Source: Clostridiaceae bacterium
GTDB taxonomy: Bacteria > Bacillota > Clostridia > Oscillospirales > Acutalibacteraceae
NCBI GenBank assembly: GCA_904501895.1
Contig: CAJGCX010000104.1
Span: 1-6,202, forward strand
DNA: 6,202 bases
Direction: 5' to 3'
Of the stretch, positions 1 to 5,770 are shown one piece after another. Made by a program: the position numbers and the translations under genes. The notes under the pieces are model-generated. The model saw only the letters and a program-made list of their open reading frames with translations. It was not told the DNA's origin and ran no database searches. Position 1 is the first letter of the stretch; every line of letters begins with the position of its first letter.

Positions 1-750
1 GCCTGCAACGTACTGGCCGAGTGCCATACCCTCTCTGCCCTCTTCTTCATTGTTTACAGCACCGCGCAGTGACCTTGCAATAATCTCTATTGCCTTTAAG
101 TGGAACATATCTGTAAGCTCCCACGCGCCCCTGGTAATATATCCTTCAATTGCGTGAGTGAGCGCGTCCATACCCGTTGCGGCGGTAAGACCCTTCGGCA
201 TTGTAGCCATCATATCGGGGTCAACGACTGCAACCACAGGAATATCGTGAACGTCAACACAAACCATCTTTCTGTCCTTTTCAACGTCTGTGATAACGTA
301 GTTGATTGTAACCTCAGCTGCTGTACCTGCTGTTGTAGGAACTGCAATAATTGGAACGCAAGGATTCTTTGTTGGTGCAACACCTTCAAGTGAACGAACA
401 TCACTGAATTCAGGGTTTGTGATGATAATACCGATAGCCTTTGCAGTGTCCATTGATGAACCACCACCGATTGCTACGATACAATCTGTACCTGCATTTT
501 TAAATGCCTCAACACCATTCTGAACATTTTCGATTGTTGGATTTGGCTTAATGTCTGAATACATTTCATAAGCGATTTCAGCACCGTCAAGAATGTCAGT
601 TACCTTTTTAGTAACACCGAACTTAATAAGGTCAGGGTCAGAGCATACGAAAGCCTTTTTAAAACCTCTTGCCTTGATTTCATCAGCAATAGCGCCGATA
701 GCACCCTTACCGTGATATGATGTTTCATTAAGAACAAAACGATTTGCCAT
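1..750 (-). CDS. fucO: Lactaldehyde reductase (FucO-type iron-dependent alcohol dehydrogenase), 3' part missing
   Basis: Group III (Fe-dependent) alcohol dehydrogenase that reduces lactaldehyde to 1,2-propanediol with NADH in the cytosol, typically after L-fucose or L-rhamnose breakdown. The window holds the first 250 codons. The family is about 380 residues, so roughly a third, including the two later metal-binding histidines, lies beyond the left edge. Seen: N-terminus MANRFVLNET as in E. coli FucO, the nucleotide-binding GGGS at residues 95-98 followed by DTAKA, the PTTAGTAAEVT segment near 139-148, and GMDALTHAIEGY carrying metal ligands D195 and H199. Similarity to E. coli FucO (recalled) is nearly colinear throughout, which makes the assignment specific rather than generic Fe-ADH. 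The start is fixed by GGAGGT at 759-764, 8 nt upstream. It has its own promoter and faces away from the lipoprotein gene. A broader role on acetaldehyde or glycolaldehyde is possible. Confidence 0.93.
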   Translation of the reverse strand, partial: MANRFVLNETSYHGKGAIGAIADEIKARGFKKAFVCSDPDLIKFGVTKKVTDILDGAEIAYEMYSDIKPNPTIENVQNGVEAFKNAGTDCIVAIGGGSSMDTAKAIGIIITNPEFSDVRSLEGVAPTKNPCVPIIAVPTTAGTAAEVTINYVITDVEKDRKMVCVDVHDIPVVAVVDPDMMATMPKGLTAATGMDALTHAIEGYITRGAWELTDMFHLKAIEIIARSLRGAVNNEEEGREGMALGQYVAG

Positions 751-758
751 AATAATTT

Positions 759-764
759 ACCTCC
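759..764 (-). promoter_or_regulatory. Ribosome binding site of fucO
   Basis: On the minus strand GGAGGT ends 8 nt before the ATG at 750. It is a near-perfect Shine-Dalgarno sequence and fixes the fucO start. Confidence 0.85.
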
Positions 765-793
765 AAAAAGTATGTTATTTTTTTAACAAAAAT

Positions 794-822
794 ATTATAC
801 TATATATCTATTGATTTTTCAA
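794..822 (-). promoter_or_regulatory. Sigma-A-type promoter of fucO
   Basis: On the minus strand, TTGAAA (817-822) is followed after exactly 17 nt by TATAAT (794-799). This near-consensus housekeeping promoter has an AT-rich spacer. Transcription would start around 787, giving a leader of about 36 nt that contains the GGAGGT site. No operator-like dyad overlaps it, so the sequence does not show how fucO is regulated. Confidence 0.8.
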
Positions 823-865
823 GAGGGATTTGTTATTTAGAAAATAAATTGGAGGTTATAGGGGA

Positions 866-895
866 GTGCAAAATACAAAGCGCAAAGTGCAAAAT
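866..895. repeat. Degenerate tgcaaa-rich short tandem tract
   Basis: Four imperfect units run head to tail: gtgcaaaa, tacaaa, gcgcaaa, gtgcaaaa. They sit immediately left of the foldback repeat that begins near 920. No reading frame or known site explains the tract. I have an impression that similar tracts precede foldback repeats in related genomes, but this is from memory only. Confidence 0.4.
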
Positions 896-919
896 GAAGG
901 AACTGCGTTGCAATTATAA

Positions 920-1020
920 TACCTCCCTCTAACGAGGGAGGTAGCATTTTCGCAAGAAAATTGCGGAGGGAGTTTGTTGTTTAATATGGTAACTCCCTCA
1001 GTCTCGCTATGCTCGACAGA
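920..1020. repeat. GC-rich foldback dispersed repeat, copy 1
   Basis: The element opens with a 10-bp inverted repeat, tacctccctc (920-929) and gagggaggta (934-943), separated by taac. A second hairpin follows, attttc (946-951) with gaaaat (956-961) around gcaa, then ggagggag (965-972). After a short AT-rich gap come ctccctcagtct and a weaker dyad, ending in gacag near 1019. The 52 nt at 921-972 match 2373-2424 at 47 of 52 positions in the same orientation. It looks like a non-coding, MITE-like or structured intergenic repeat. No transposase or target duplication is visible. Confidence 0.75.
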
Positions 1021-1037
1021 TGATTTGGATAAAACGG

Positions 1038-1075
1038 ATAATAAATGAGTTGTCTAAAATTAACTCATTTATTAT
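1038..1075. repeat. Perfect 14-bp inverted repeat upstream of the lipoprotein promoter
   Basis: The left arm ataataaatgagtt (1038-1051) and right arm aactcatttattat (1062-1075) are exact reverse complements around a 10-nt centre. The right arm ends at the edge of the putative -35 region of the downstream gene (1082-1087). It could be an operator, an AT-rich transcription-end structure, or an end of an inserted repeat. The run of T after the right arm is interrupted, so a standard terminator is not convincing. Confidence 0.6.
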
Positions 1076-1081
1076 TGCTTG

Positions 1082-1109
1082 TTGCTTTTTATTTATTTTA
1101 TGTTATAAT
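1082..1109 (+). promoter_or_regulatory. Putative sigma-A-type promoter of the lipoprotein gene
   Basis: TTGCTT (1082-1087) is followed after 16 nt by a perfect TATAAT (1104-1109). The -10 is strong, the -35 moderate. Transcription would begin near 1116, so the in-frame ATG at 1045 would lie upstream of the transcript. This supports the ATG at 1147 as the true start. Confidence 0.55.
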
Positions 1110-1146
1110 AAATAAAAAGTTTTTTAGAAAAGGATTGGCAAAGTAT

Positions 1147-2109
1147 ATGAAAAAATTATTATCACTTATTATGGTTTTTGTGTTGTGTTTTTCTTTATGC
1201 TCTTGTGGCTCGGACAAAGTGCCAGCAAATAACGACACGCCTGATTTAGAATCATCTTCTGAGCAGATTGTCGAATCAACCAAAGAAAATACAACAGCTG
1301 AAACAGAATCCACCACCAACACAGAATCCACCACCAACACAGAATCCACCACCAACACAGAATCTACCACTAAAATAGAATCTACAAACGAAGAAAAGGC
1401 AGAAGTAACATCAACAGTAATCAACGAATGCAACCACCAATGGAGTGATGCAACTTGTGTTGCACCTAAAACCTGCATAACATGTAACACAAAAGTTGGA
1501 GGTTTAGGAAACCATTCTTATAATGAAGCTACTTGTCAAGAGCCAAAGACTTGCATACATTGTGGTAATACATCTGGTCAAAAACTTAATTGTACTTCAG
1601 GTTCAAATGGGAAATGCATTTATTGTGGGAAAGAAGTACTTGTGCTTTCTTCAGTTTTGAGCAGACCTTTGGACAGTATTGAAGAATTAACATCTTTTGT
1701 TAGCAGTTATTATAACGATGGTTTCTACAAAGTTGGAAATTACCGTTTAATTTTTAATTCCGCCAACGGCGTTATTTTGGCATGGGGTGCTACTAACCTC
1801 TCAAACAAGGATATTAAATATATCACTTTTACTATTCAATATTATAACAATGTAGGTGACCCTGCTTATGATGAAATTAGTGGTAAAAGCAGTTATACCG
1901 CTCGAATAACAGGACCTATTCCTGCAGGAAAATCATTCTATTTCCGTAAACTTATTGGCTATGGTTCAGATATAATGTATGGTGTTATTACAAATATTAA
2001 AATTGAATTTATGGATGGAACTTCAGTAAGTGGATATTATGGATATACAACATGGCATAACATTCGCACATCCGGTTCACCAAAAGAATGTTTCGTTATA
2101 GAACAATGA
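1147..2109 (+). CDS. Secreted lipoprotein with Thr-rich tandem-repeat linker and Cys-rich repeat modules
   Basis: 320 residues, function unknown. Residues 1-20 form a lipoprotein signal peptide: KK, a hydrophobic stretch, and lipobox L17-C18-S19-C20, so C20 should be lipidated on the outer face of the membrane. Residues about 24-90 are a disordered Thr/Ser/Glu/Asn linker containing five six-residue repeats (TESTTN type, 53-82). Residues 95-160 hold three Cys modules of the form H-x-[WY]...ATC..PKTC..C: H97/C104/C110/C113, H123/C130/C136/C139, then a shorter one with C149/C157/C160. These resemble Cys repeats frequent in clostridial surface proteins and might bind metal. The rest (about 165-320) is rich in beta-strand-like sequence (YITFTIQYYN, GPIPAGKSFYF, IKIEFMDGT), recalling DUF5780/FxLYD-like domains from memory. 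An ATG 34 codons earlier (1045) is in frame but would bury the signal peptide and precede the promoter. The ribosome binding site is modest (AAGGA, 1130-1134, 12 nt away). It is a monocistron with its own terminator. Confidence 0.8.
   Translation: MKKLLSLIMVFVLCFSLCSCGSDKVPANNDTPDLESSSEQIVESTKENTTAETESTTNTESTTNTESTTNTESTTKIESTNEEKAEVTSTVINECNHQWSDATCVAPKTCITCNTKVGGLGNHSYNEATCQEPKTCIHCGNTSGQKLNCTSGSNGKCIYCGKEVLVLSSVLSRPLDSIEELTSFVSSYYNDGFYKVGNYRLIFNSANGVILAWGATNLSNKDIKYITFTIQYYNNVGDPAYDEISGKSSYTARITGPIPAGKSFYFRKLIGYGSDIMYGVITNIKIEFMDGTSVSGYYGYTTWHNIRTSGSPKECFVIEQ
1303..1392 (+). repeat. 18-bp in-frame tandem repeat, five units
   Basis: Units start at 1303, 1321, 1339, 1357 and 1375. The first three (ACAGAATCCACCACCAAC) are identical, the fourth differs at a few bases and the fifth is more diverged. 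Each unit encodes six residues (TESTTN, then TESTTK and IESTNE), so gain or loss of units keeps the frame. The identical units at the 5' end suggest recent expansion by slippage. Confidence 0.9.
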
Positions 2110-2122
2110 CATAATTTCAAAT

Positions 2123-2150
2123 AAAAAGCAGGGTTGAAACCCTGCTTTTT
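2123..2150 (+). terminator. Intrinsic terminator of the lipoprotein gene
   Basis: The stem gcagggt (2128-2134) pairs with accctgc (2139-2145) around loop tgaa, preceded by five A and followed by five T. It begins 14 nt after the TGA stop. Because of the A run it could also work for leftward transcripts. Confidence 0.9.
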
Positions 2151-2323
2151 ATAATATCTGGTGTAATACACATTTTCTTTTAAAACATATCTGATAATCT
2201 TTTTACTGAATTATATAAATTCTTTACTCGTGGTTCCATCTATGAAACATCACATCTTTAGTTGTTAGTTGATATGTTTACGTTGGTTCGGGGCATCGAG
2301 TATGCCGACCTCTATGAATTATA

Positions 2324-2350
2324 TCTCCTACAAATTAAATTTGTAGGAGA
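2324..2350. repeat. Perfect 13-bp inverted repeat with 1-nt centre
   Basis: tctcctacaaatt (2324-2336) and aatttgtaggaga (2338-2350) are exact reverse complements around a single A. No T-run follows on either side, so it is not an obvious terminator. Its near-perfect symmetry fits a protein-binding palindrome or an internal part of a dispersed repeat. Confidence 0.75.
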
Positions 2351-2367
2351 GTTTGAATGGTGTATTT

Positions 2368-2475
2368 ATGCCACCTCCCTCTGACGAGGGAGGTGGCATT
2401 TTCGTAAGAAAATGACGGAGGGAGAGATAGTTTACCGATGAACTGACTACCCCTCAGTCTGCTTCGCAGACAGCT
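2368..2475. repeat. GC-rich foldback dispersed repeat, copy 2
   Basis: A 14-bp perfect inverted repeat, atgccacctccctc (2368-2381) and gagggaggtggcat (2386-2399), is followed by a second hairpin cattttc (2397-2403) / gaaaatg (2408-2414) and then cggagggag (2416-2424). The two stems share cat, so the structures may compete. After an AT-richer spacer, cctcagtctgcttcgcagacag (2452-2473) gives a third hairpin with a 6-bp stem. The order of parts matches copy 1 at 920-1020, in the same orientation. Confidence 0.78.
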
Positions 2476-2555
2476 AGGTCTCACCTGCCGGTTCGGTCGG
2501 TGCTTCTGCTTCGCAGAGGTCTCCACCGGAGACCCGCACCCTGACAAGGGGAGCC
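2449..2555. repeat. Hairpin-dense GC-rich segment, possibly an insertion within the repeat
   Basis: Successive hairpins are gtctgc/gcagac (2457-2471), tctgc/gcaga (2505-2517) and ggtctcc/ggagacc (2518-2534). The 13-mer tctgcttcgcaga occurs twice. The ends are imperfectly complementary: ccctcag near 2451-2457 faces ctgacaagggg at 2541-2551. The segment is much richer in GC than its surroundings. It is non-coding as far as can be seen. Confidence 0.6.
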
Positions 2556-2601
2556 GAGAACAGGCACCCATTAACTCCCCGATAAATTATAATTTGACCA
2601 C

Positions 2602-2628
2602 AAAAAAATGGTGGGGATTGCCCACCAT
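2602..2628 (-). terminator. Intrinsic terminator of the mtaD-punA-mtnA operon
   Basis: On the minus strand atggtggg (2628-2621) pairs with cccaccat (2615-2608) around a 5-nt loop and is followed by a T run (2608-2602 as A on the plus strand). It lies 5 nt after the last codon of the operon and should stop transcription before the repeat region. Confidence 0.92.
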
Positions 2629-2633
2629 TATGT

Positions 2634-3668
2634 TTATATGAATTTTTCGATTTCGTCAGGTGTGATTACACCCTTTTCAGTTATAAATGCTGTAATAAGT
2701 GAATGGTCAGTAACGTCAAATGCAGGGTTCAGAGTTTTTGCGTTTTCAGGAAGCATCGGTTTTTCATACCACATCTCCCCTATTTCATCACCATCTCGCA
2801 TTTCAATTACAATATCGTCACCTGTTTTAACATTTTTATCAAAGGTTGAAAATGGCATACAAACATAAAAAGGAATGTTATAGTGCTTTGCAAGTATTGC
2901 AACACCACTTGTACCGATTTTATTTGCAGTATCACCATTGAGTGCAACTCGGTCACAGCCTACCAAAACTGCCTGAACAAGTCCGTTTTTCATTATAAAC
3001 GAAGCCATATTGTCACAAATAACTGTTGTATCAACACCTGCTTCGCAAAGCTCTGATGCAGTAAGTCTTGCACCCTGTAGAAGTGGTCGTGTTTCGTCAG
3101 CGTACACCTTTATATTATGCCCGTTTTCCTTTGCAACATATACGGGAGAAAGTGCTGTACCATACTTTACTGTTGCAAGACGGCCTGCATTACAATGAGT
3201 AAGGACTGAATTGCAATTTTTAAGAATTTCAGCACCGTATTCACCGATTTTATGACAAATTGAAATATCATCTTCAATCATTTTAAGTGCTTTTTCTGTA
3301 AGAGATTTCTTGAAATTCTCTGAATTACTATTTTCTGCAGTTTTAAGCATCTCCTCTGCTGCCCATTTAAGATTGACTGCAGTCGGTCTGCACAAAATCA
3401 AATCACCAGCATATTTTTTCAACTCTGCAAGTAATTCTTCGTATGCTTCTGCACTACTCTTATTCATAAGCACAGCCAAGGAAATTGCAGTAAAAACACC
3501 GATTGCAGGTGCACCACGGACCTTGAGAAGCTTTATTGCATCAAAAATCTCCTGAAAATTGTCAGTAAAAACCTCTTTATATTCAGTTGGTAAAAGCGTC
3601 TGGTCAATGAAAACCGCCTTATTATTGACAGTATCAATGCCAACAGTTGCGCCATTTAAAAATGACAT
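2634..3668 (-). CDS. mtnA: S-methyl-5-thioribose-1-phosphate isomerase
   Basis: 344 residues, the usual MtnA length. It interconverts the aldose 5-methylthioribose-1-phosphate and the ketose 5-methylthioribulose-1-phosphate. Members of the family also accept 5-deoxyribose-1-phosphate. Seen: RGAPAIG at 51-57 (phosphate-binding region), LTHCNAGRLAT with the catalytic Cys at C159, DETRPLLQGARLTA starting at 191, and VGCDRVALNGDTANKIGT with the catalytic Asp at D239. The Cys/Asp pair corresponds to C160/D240 of B. subtilis MtnA and, together with NGDTANKIGT, separates it from the regulatory eIF2B subunits. Its ATG overlaps the upstream phosphorylase stop by one base (TGATG), with AGGTG 7 nt upstream, so translation is probably coupled. 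It is the last gene of the operon, before the terminator at 2602-2628. Ribose-1,5-bisphosphate isomerase is a less likely alternative. Confidence 0.93.
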   Translation of the reverse strand: MSFLNGATVGIDTVNNKAVFIDQTLLPTEYKEVFTDNFQEIFDAIKLLKVRGAPAIGVFTAISLAVLMNKSSAEAYEELLAELKKYAGDLILCRPTAVNLKWAAEEMLKTAENSNSENFKKSLTEKALKMIEDDISICHKIGEYGAEILKNCNSVLTHCNAGRLATVKYGTALSPVYVAKENGHNIKVYADETRPLLQGARLTASELCEAGVDTTVICDNMASFIMKNGLVQAVLVGCDRVALNGDTANKIGTSGVAILAKHYNIPFYVCMPFSTFDKNVKTGDDIVIEMRDGDEIGEMWYEKPMLPENAKTLNPAFDVTDHSLITAFITEKGVITPDEIEKFI

Positions 3669-4471
3669 CAGAATTCACCTACAATTTCAGTAATGAGTCG
3701 TTGCATTTCTTCGCTTTTCTGTCTGCCGATTGTGAGAACTTCCTCTTCAGTAAGTCTTTCTCCTGAAAGTCCTGCCGCCTTGTTGGAAACAAGTGAAAAA
3801 CCAAGCACCTGAATTCCACAATGGTTTGCTGCGATTACCTCTTGCACAGTTGACATACCAACTGTGTCAGCACCCATTACTCTGAAAGCACGGATTTCAG
3901 CAGGTGTTTCATAAGAAGGTCCTGTACAACCAATATATACACCTTGTTGAAGCTTCATTCCCAATTTATTTGCACAATTAAATGCAATTTCGTTAAGCTC
4001 AGGTGAATAGCCGAAGCTCATATCAGGGAAACGCACACCAAATCTATCGTCATTTTTTCCTATAAGACAATTTCTGCCTGTAAAATTGATATGGTCAGTA
4101 ATAACCATAATGTCACCAACATTAAAGCTTTCGTTAATGCCACCGGCTGCATTTGTAACGATAAGCTTTTTAACGCCCATCATTTTCATAACACGGATTG
4201 GCATTACAACGTTTTCAACAGGATAGCCCTCGTAAAGATGAATTCTTCCCTGCATACACATAACATTTTTACCATTAAGTGTACCGAAAACGAAACGACC
4301 TACGTGTCCAGGTGCTGTTGAAACAGGAAAATCAGGAATGTCTGCGTAGTCAACAAACTGTGGGTTTTCAATCTTTTCACCTAAAGTGCCAAGACCACTA
4401 CCTAAAATAATACCGATTTCATAAGTATCTGTAATTTTTGTTTTAATAAATTCAACTGCTTTTGTAATCAT
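3668..4471 (-). CDS. punA: Purine nucleoside phosphorylase, trimeric class (probable methylthioinosine/inosine phosphorylase)
   Basis: 267 residues, typical for the trimeric PNP/MTAP family. It cleaves purine (2'-deoxy)nucleosides with phosphate to give base and pentose-1-phosphate. Seen: GSGLG at 24-28, GHVGRF at 55-60, QGRIHLYEGY at 74-83, TNAAGGIN at 106-113, GPSYETP with Y187-E188, GMSTV with M206, and FSLVSNKA with N230. E188 and N230 match the Glu and Asn that select 6-oxopurines in human PNP, so inosine-type rather than adenosine-type substrates are expected. This fits a partner of the upstream deaminase, which would supply methylthioinosine or 5'-deoxyinosine. Two deviations: Q210 replaces the usual Pro in STVPE, and E242 falls where most PNPs have the His that touches the 5'-hydroxyl. 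Its ATG overlaps the mtaD stop by one base (TAATG), with GAGGT 9 nt upstream. General purine salvage remains possible. Confidence 0.9.
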   Translation of the reverse strand: MITKAVEFIKTKITDTYEIGIILGSGLGTLGEKIENPQFVDYADIPDFPVSTAPGHVGRFVFGTLNGKNVMCMQGRIHLYEGYPVENVVMPIRVMKMMGVKKLIVTNAAGGINESFNVGDIMVITDHINFTGRNCLIGKNDDRFGVRFPDMSFGYSPELNEIAFNCANKLGMKLQQGVYIGCTGPSYETPAEIRAFRVMGADTVGMSTVQEVIAANHCGIQVLGFSLVSNKAAGLSGERLTEEEVLTIGRQKSEEMQRLITEIVGEF

Positions 4472-5763
4472 TATGCATTTACCTCGTTTACAACCTCACG
4501 GACTAATCTGCTTACCTCATAACCCATTCTTTCAACATCAATTGTTGTGAATTCACCGTTTTTGTAAAGCACGTTACCGTCAACCATAGTGAGTACAACA
4601 TTACTCTTATTTGCAGAATAAACAATGTTATTAAGAATGTCAAAATCAGGATACATATTAGGTGTATTCATATCAAGTACAATGAGATCTGCCTTATTGC
4701 CAACCTTGATTACACCACAGTCCATTCTTCCCTGTGCCTTATAGCCATTGACAGTTGCCATTTTGTAAACATCCTGTGGAGTTACAATATCTGCCTGATT
4801 ATTTATACCCTTTGGTAAAAGTGCTGCAAGGTACATTTCACGCATAATATCAAGTCCGTTATTACTTGCTGCTGAATCTGTACCGATACCCACATTAACA
4901 CCCTTCTGAAGCATTTTGTAAGTATTTGCCACACCACTTCCAAGCTTAAGATTACTTGCAGGACAATGGGCAACAGTTGCTCCTGTTTCCTTGAAAATAT
5001 CCATATCCTCATCCTCGACCCACACACAATGAGCAAAAACTGTAGGACTATCCATAACCTTTGCATCATAGAAAAGACGTGCAGGAGTTTTTCCGTATTT
5101 TGCCTTGCAATTTTCGTGCTCAGCCTTTGTTTCGGAAAGATGAATATGATTTATATAATCCTTACCGCTTGTGAATTCACCAAACTGTTCAATAATTGAA
5201 AGTCTGTTTGTATATTCAGCGTGAAGACTCATATCGATTTTAATTCTGCCGTTTTCTGTATTGTGATACTTTTCAGCAAGATAAATACCCTCCTGAAAAC
5301 GATCATTTGCAGTAATATCCTCATCAACAAAGGACACGATTGAACGTCCGAAATTAGTCTTTGCCTTACTGTCGATTACAGCCTTCATTACACCATCACC
5401 AAAGAAATACATATCGTTAAATGATGTTGTACCACAAGCTAACATTTCTGCTATTGAAAGCATTGTGCCGAAATATGCTCTGTCACAGTTCAGTCTGTCT
5501 TCAAAAGGAAACACCTTTTCATTTAACCATCTATCAAGTGGCAGATTTTCAGCGTAACCACGAAGAAGAGTCATTGGTGAGTGAGTATGAAGATTTACAA
5601 AGCCTGATGAAAGCACCTTGTTTTTACCGTCGTATTCTTCACCGTAGTTTTCCTGTGGCATTACTGCTCCGATATAGTCAATTTTATCATCCTTGATACC
5701 AACATACATATTGTTTTCGATTTCAAGGTTTTCATTGATGATTGAGATATTTTTGAAAAGCAT
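4471..5763 (-). CDS. mtaD: 5'-methylthioadenosine/S-adenosylhomocysteine deaminase
   Basis: 430 residues from the chosen start. Amidohydrolase-superfamily enzyme that deaminates 5'-methylthioadenosine, S-adenosylhomocysteine and often 5'-deoxyadenosine or adenosine to the inosine derivative plus ammonia. Counting from the alternative start at 5778 (subtract 5 for the chosen one): LHTHSP with metal ligands H64/H66, LRGYAENLPLDRWL at 72-85, HAEYT with H186, HIHLSET with H213 and E216, FAHCVW with H250, AHCPASNLKLGSG with H271, and GTDSAASNN with D301. This is the full mononuclear-metal set seen in Thermotoga MtaD. The C-terminal GNKADLIVLD is the usual composite beta-sandwich return. The start at 5763 is preferred because GAGGGA lies 7 nt upstream and the family begins about here. 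The ATG at 5778 adds five residues. It is the first gene of a tightly coupled trio. No promoter is evident directly upstream, so transcripts may come from the PPIase gene. Confidence 0.91.
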   Translation of the reverse strand: MLFKNISIINENLEIENNMYVGIKDDKIDYIGAVMPQENYGEEYDGKNKVLSSGFVNLHTHSPMTLLRGYAENLPLDRWLNEKVFPFEDRLNCDRAYFGTMLSIAEMLACGTTSFNDMYFFGDGVMKAVIDSKAKTNFGRSIVSFVDEDITANDRFQEGIYLAEKYHNTENGRIKIDMSLHAEYTNRLSIIEQFGEFTSGKDYINHIHLSETKAEHENCKAKYGKTPARLFYDAKVMDSPTVFAHCVWVEDEDMDIFKETGATVAHCPASNLKLGSGVANTYKMLQKGVNVGIGTDSAASNNGLDIMREMYLAALLPKGINNQADIVTPQDVYKMATVNGYKAQGRMDCGVIKVGNKADLIVLDMNTPNMYPDFDILNNIVYSANKSNVVLTMVDGNVLYKNGEFTTIDVERMGYEVSRLVREVVNEVNA

Positions 5764-5770
5764 AAGAGAA

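Larger units (their letters stand above)
2151..2601. other. Gene-free intergenic region filled with structured repeats
   Basis: No supported gene lies in these 451 nt. The left part (2151-2284) is AT-rich and featureless apart from a 19-codon minus-strand frame at 2180-2239 that I do not accept as a gene. From 2285 on there is a chain of GC-richer inverted repeats: ggcat/atgcc at 2292-2306, a 13-bp palindrome at 2324-2350, foldback copy 2 at 2368-2424, and a hairpin-dense segment at 2449-2555. The open frame across 2335-2571 is merely a translation of these repeats. The region separates two convergent transcription units. Confidence 0.75.

Noticed and set aside
915..920. Plus-strand TATAAT as a promoter
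   Set aside because: No -35-like hexamer sits 16-18 nt upstream, and no gene starts at a suitable distance.
866..1020. CRISPR-like array from short repeats
   Set aside because: Repeat units are only 6-8 nt, degenerate and without spacers; the rest is a foldback repeat.
1045..1146. N-terminal extension of the lipoprotein gene from the ATG at 1045
   Set aside because: It would start inside a 14-bp inverted repeat and upstream of the likely transcription start, lacks a ribosome binding site, and would put 34 residues before a textbook lipoprotein signal peptide.
1098..1490. Minus-strand 130-codon frame rich in VLVVDS repeats
   Set aside because: It is the antisense of the TESTTN repeat of the lipoprotein gene; the repetition follows from the DNA tandem repeat and not from an independent gene.
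2180..2239. 19-codon minus-strand frame (MEPRVKNLYN...) with plausible composition
   Set aside because: Very short, preceded directly by an in-frame stop, and no Shine-Dalgarno sequence. It could be a gene remnant, but nothing supports it.
2335..2571. Minus-strand 78-codon open frame
   Set aside because: It lies wholly over the foldback and hairpin repeats, has low-complexity Arg/Ser/Pro-rich content, no ribosome binding site, and no recognisable family. It reads as a translation of repeat DNA.
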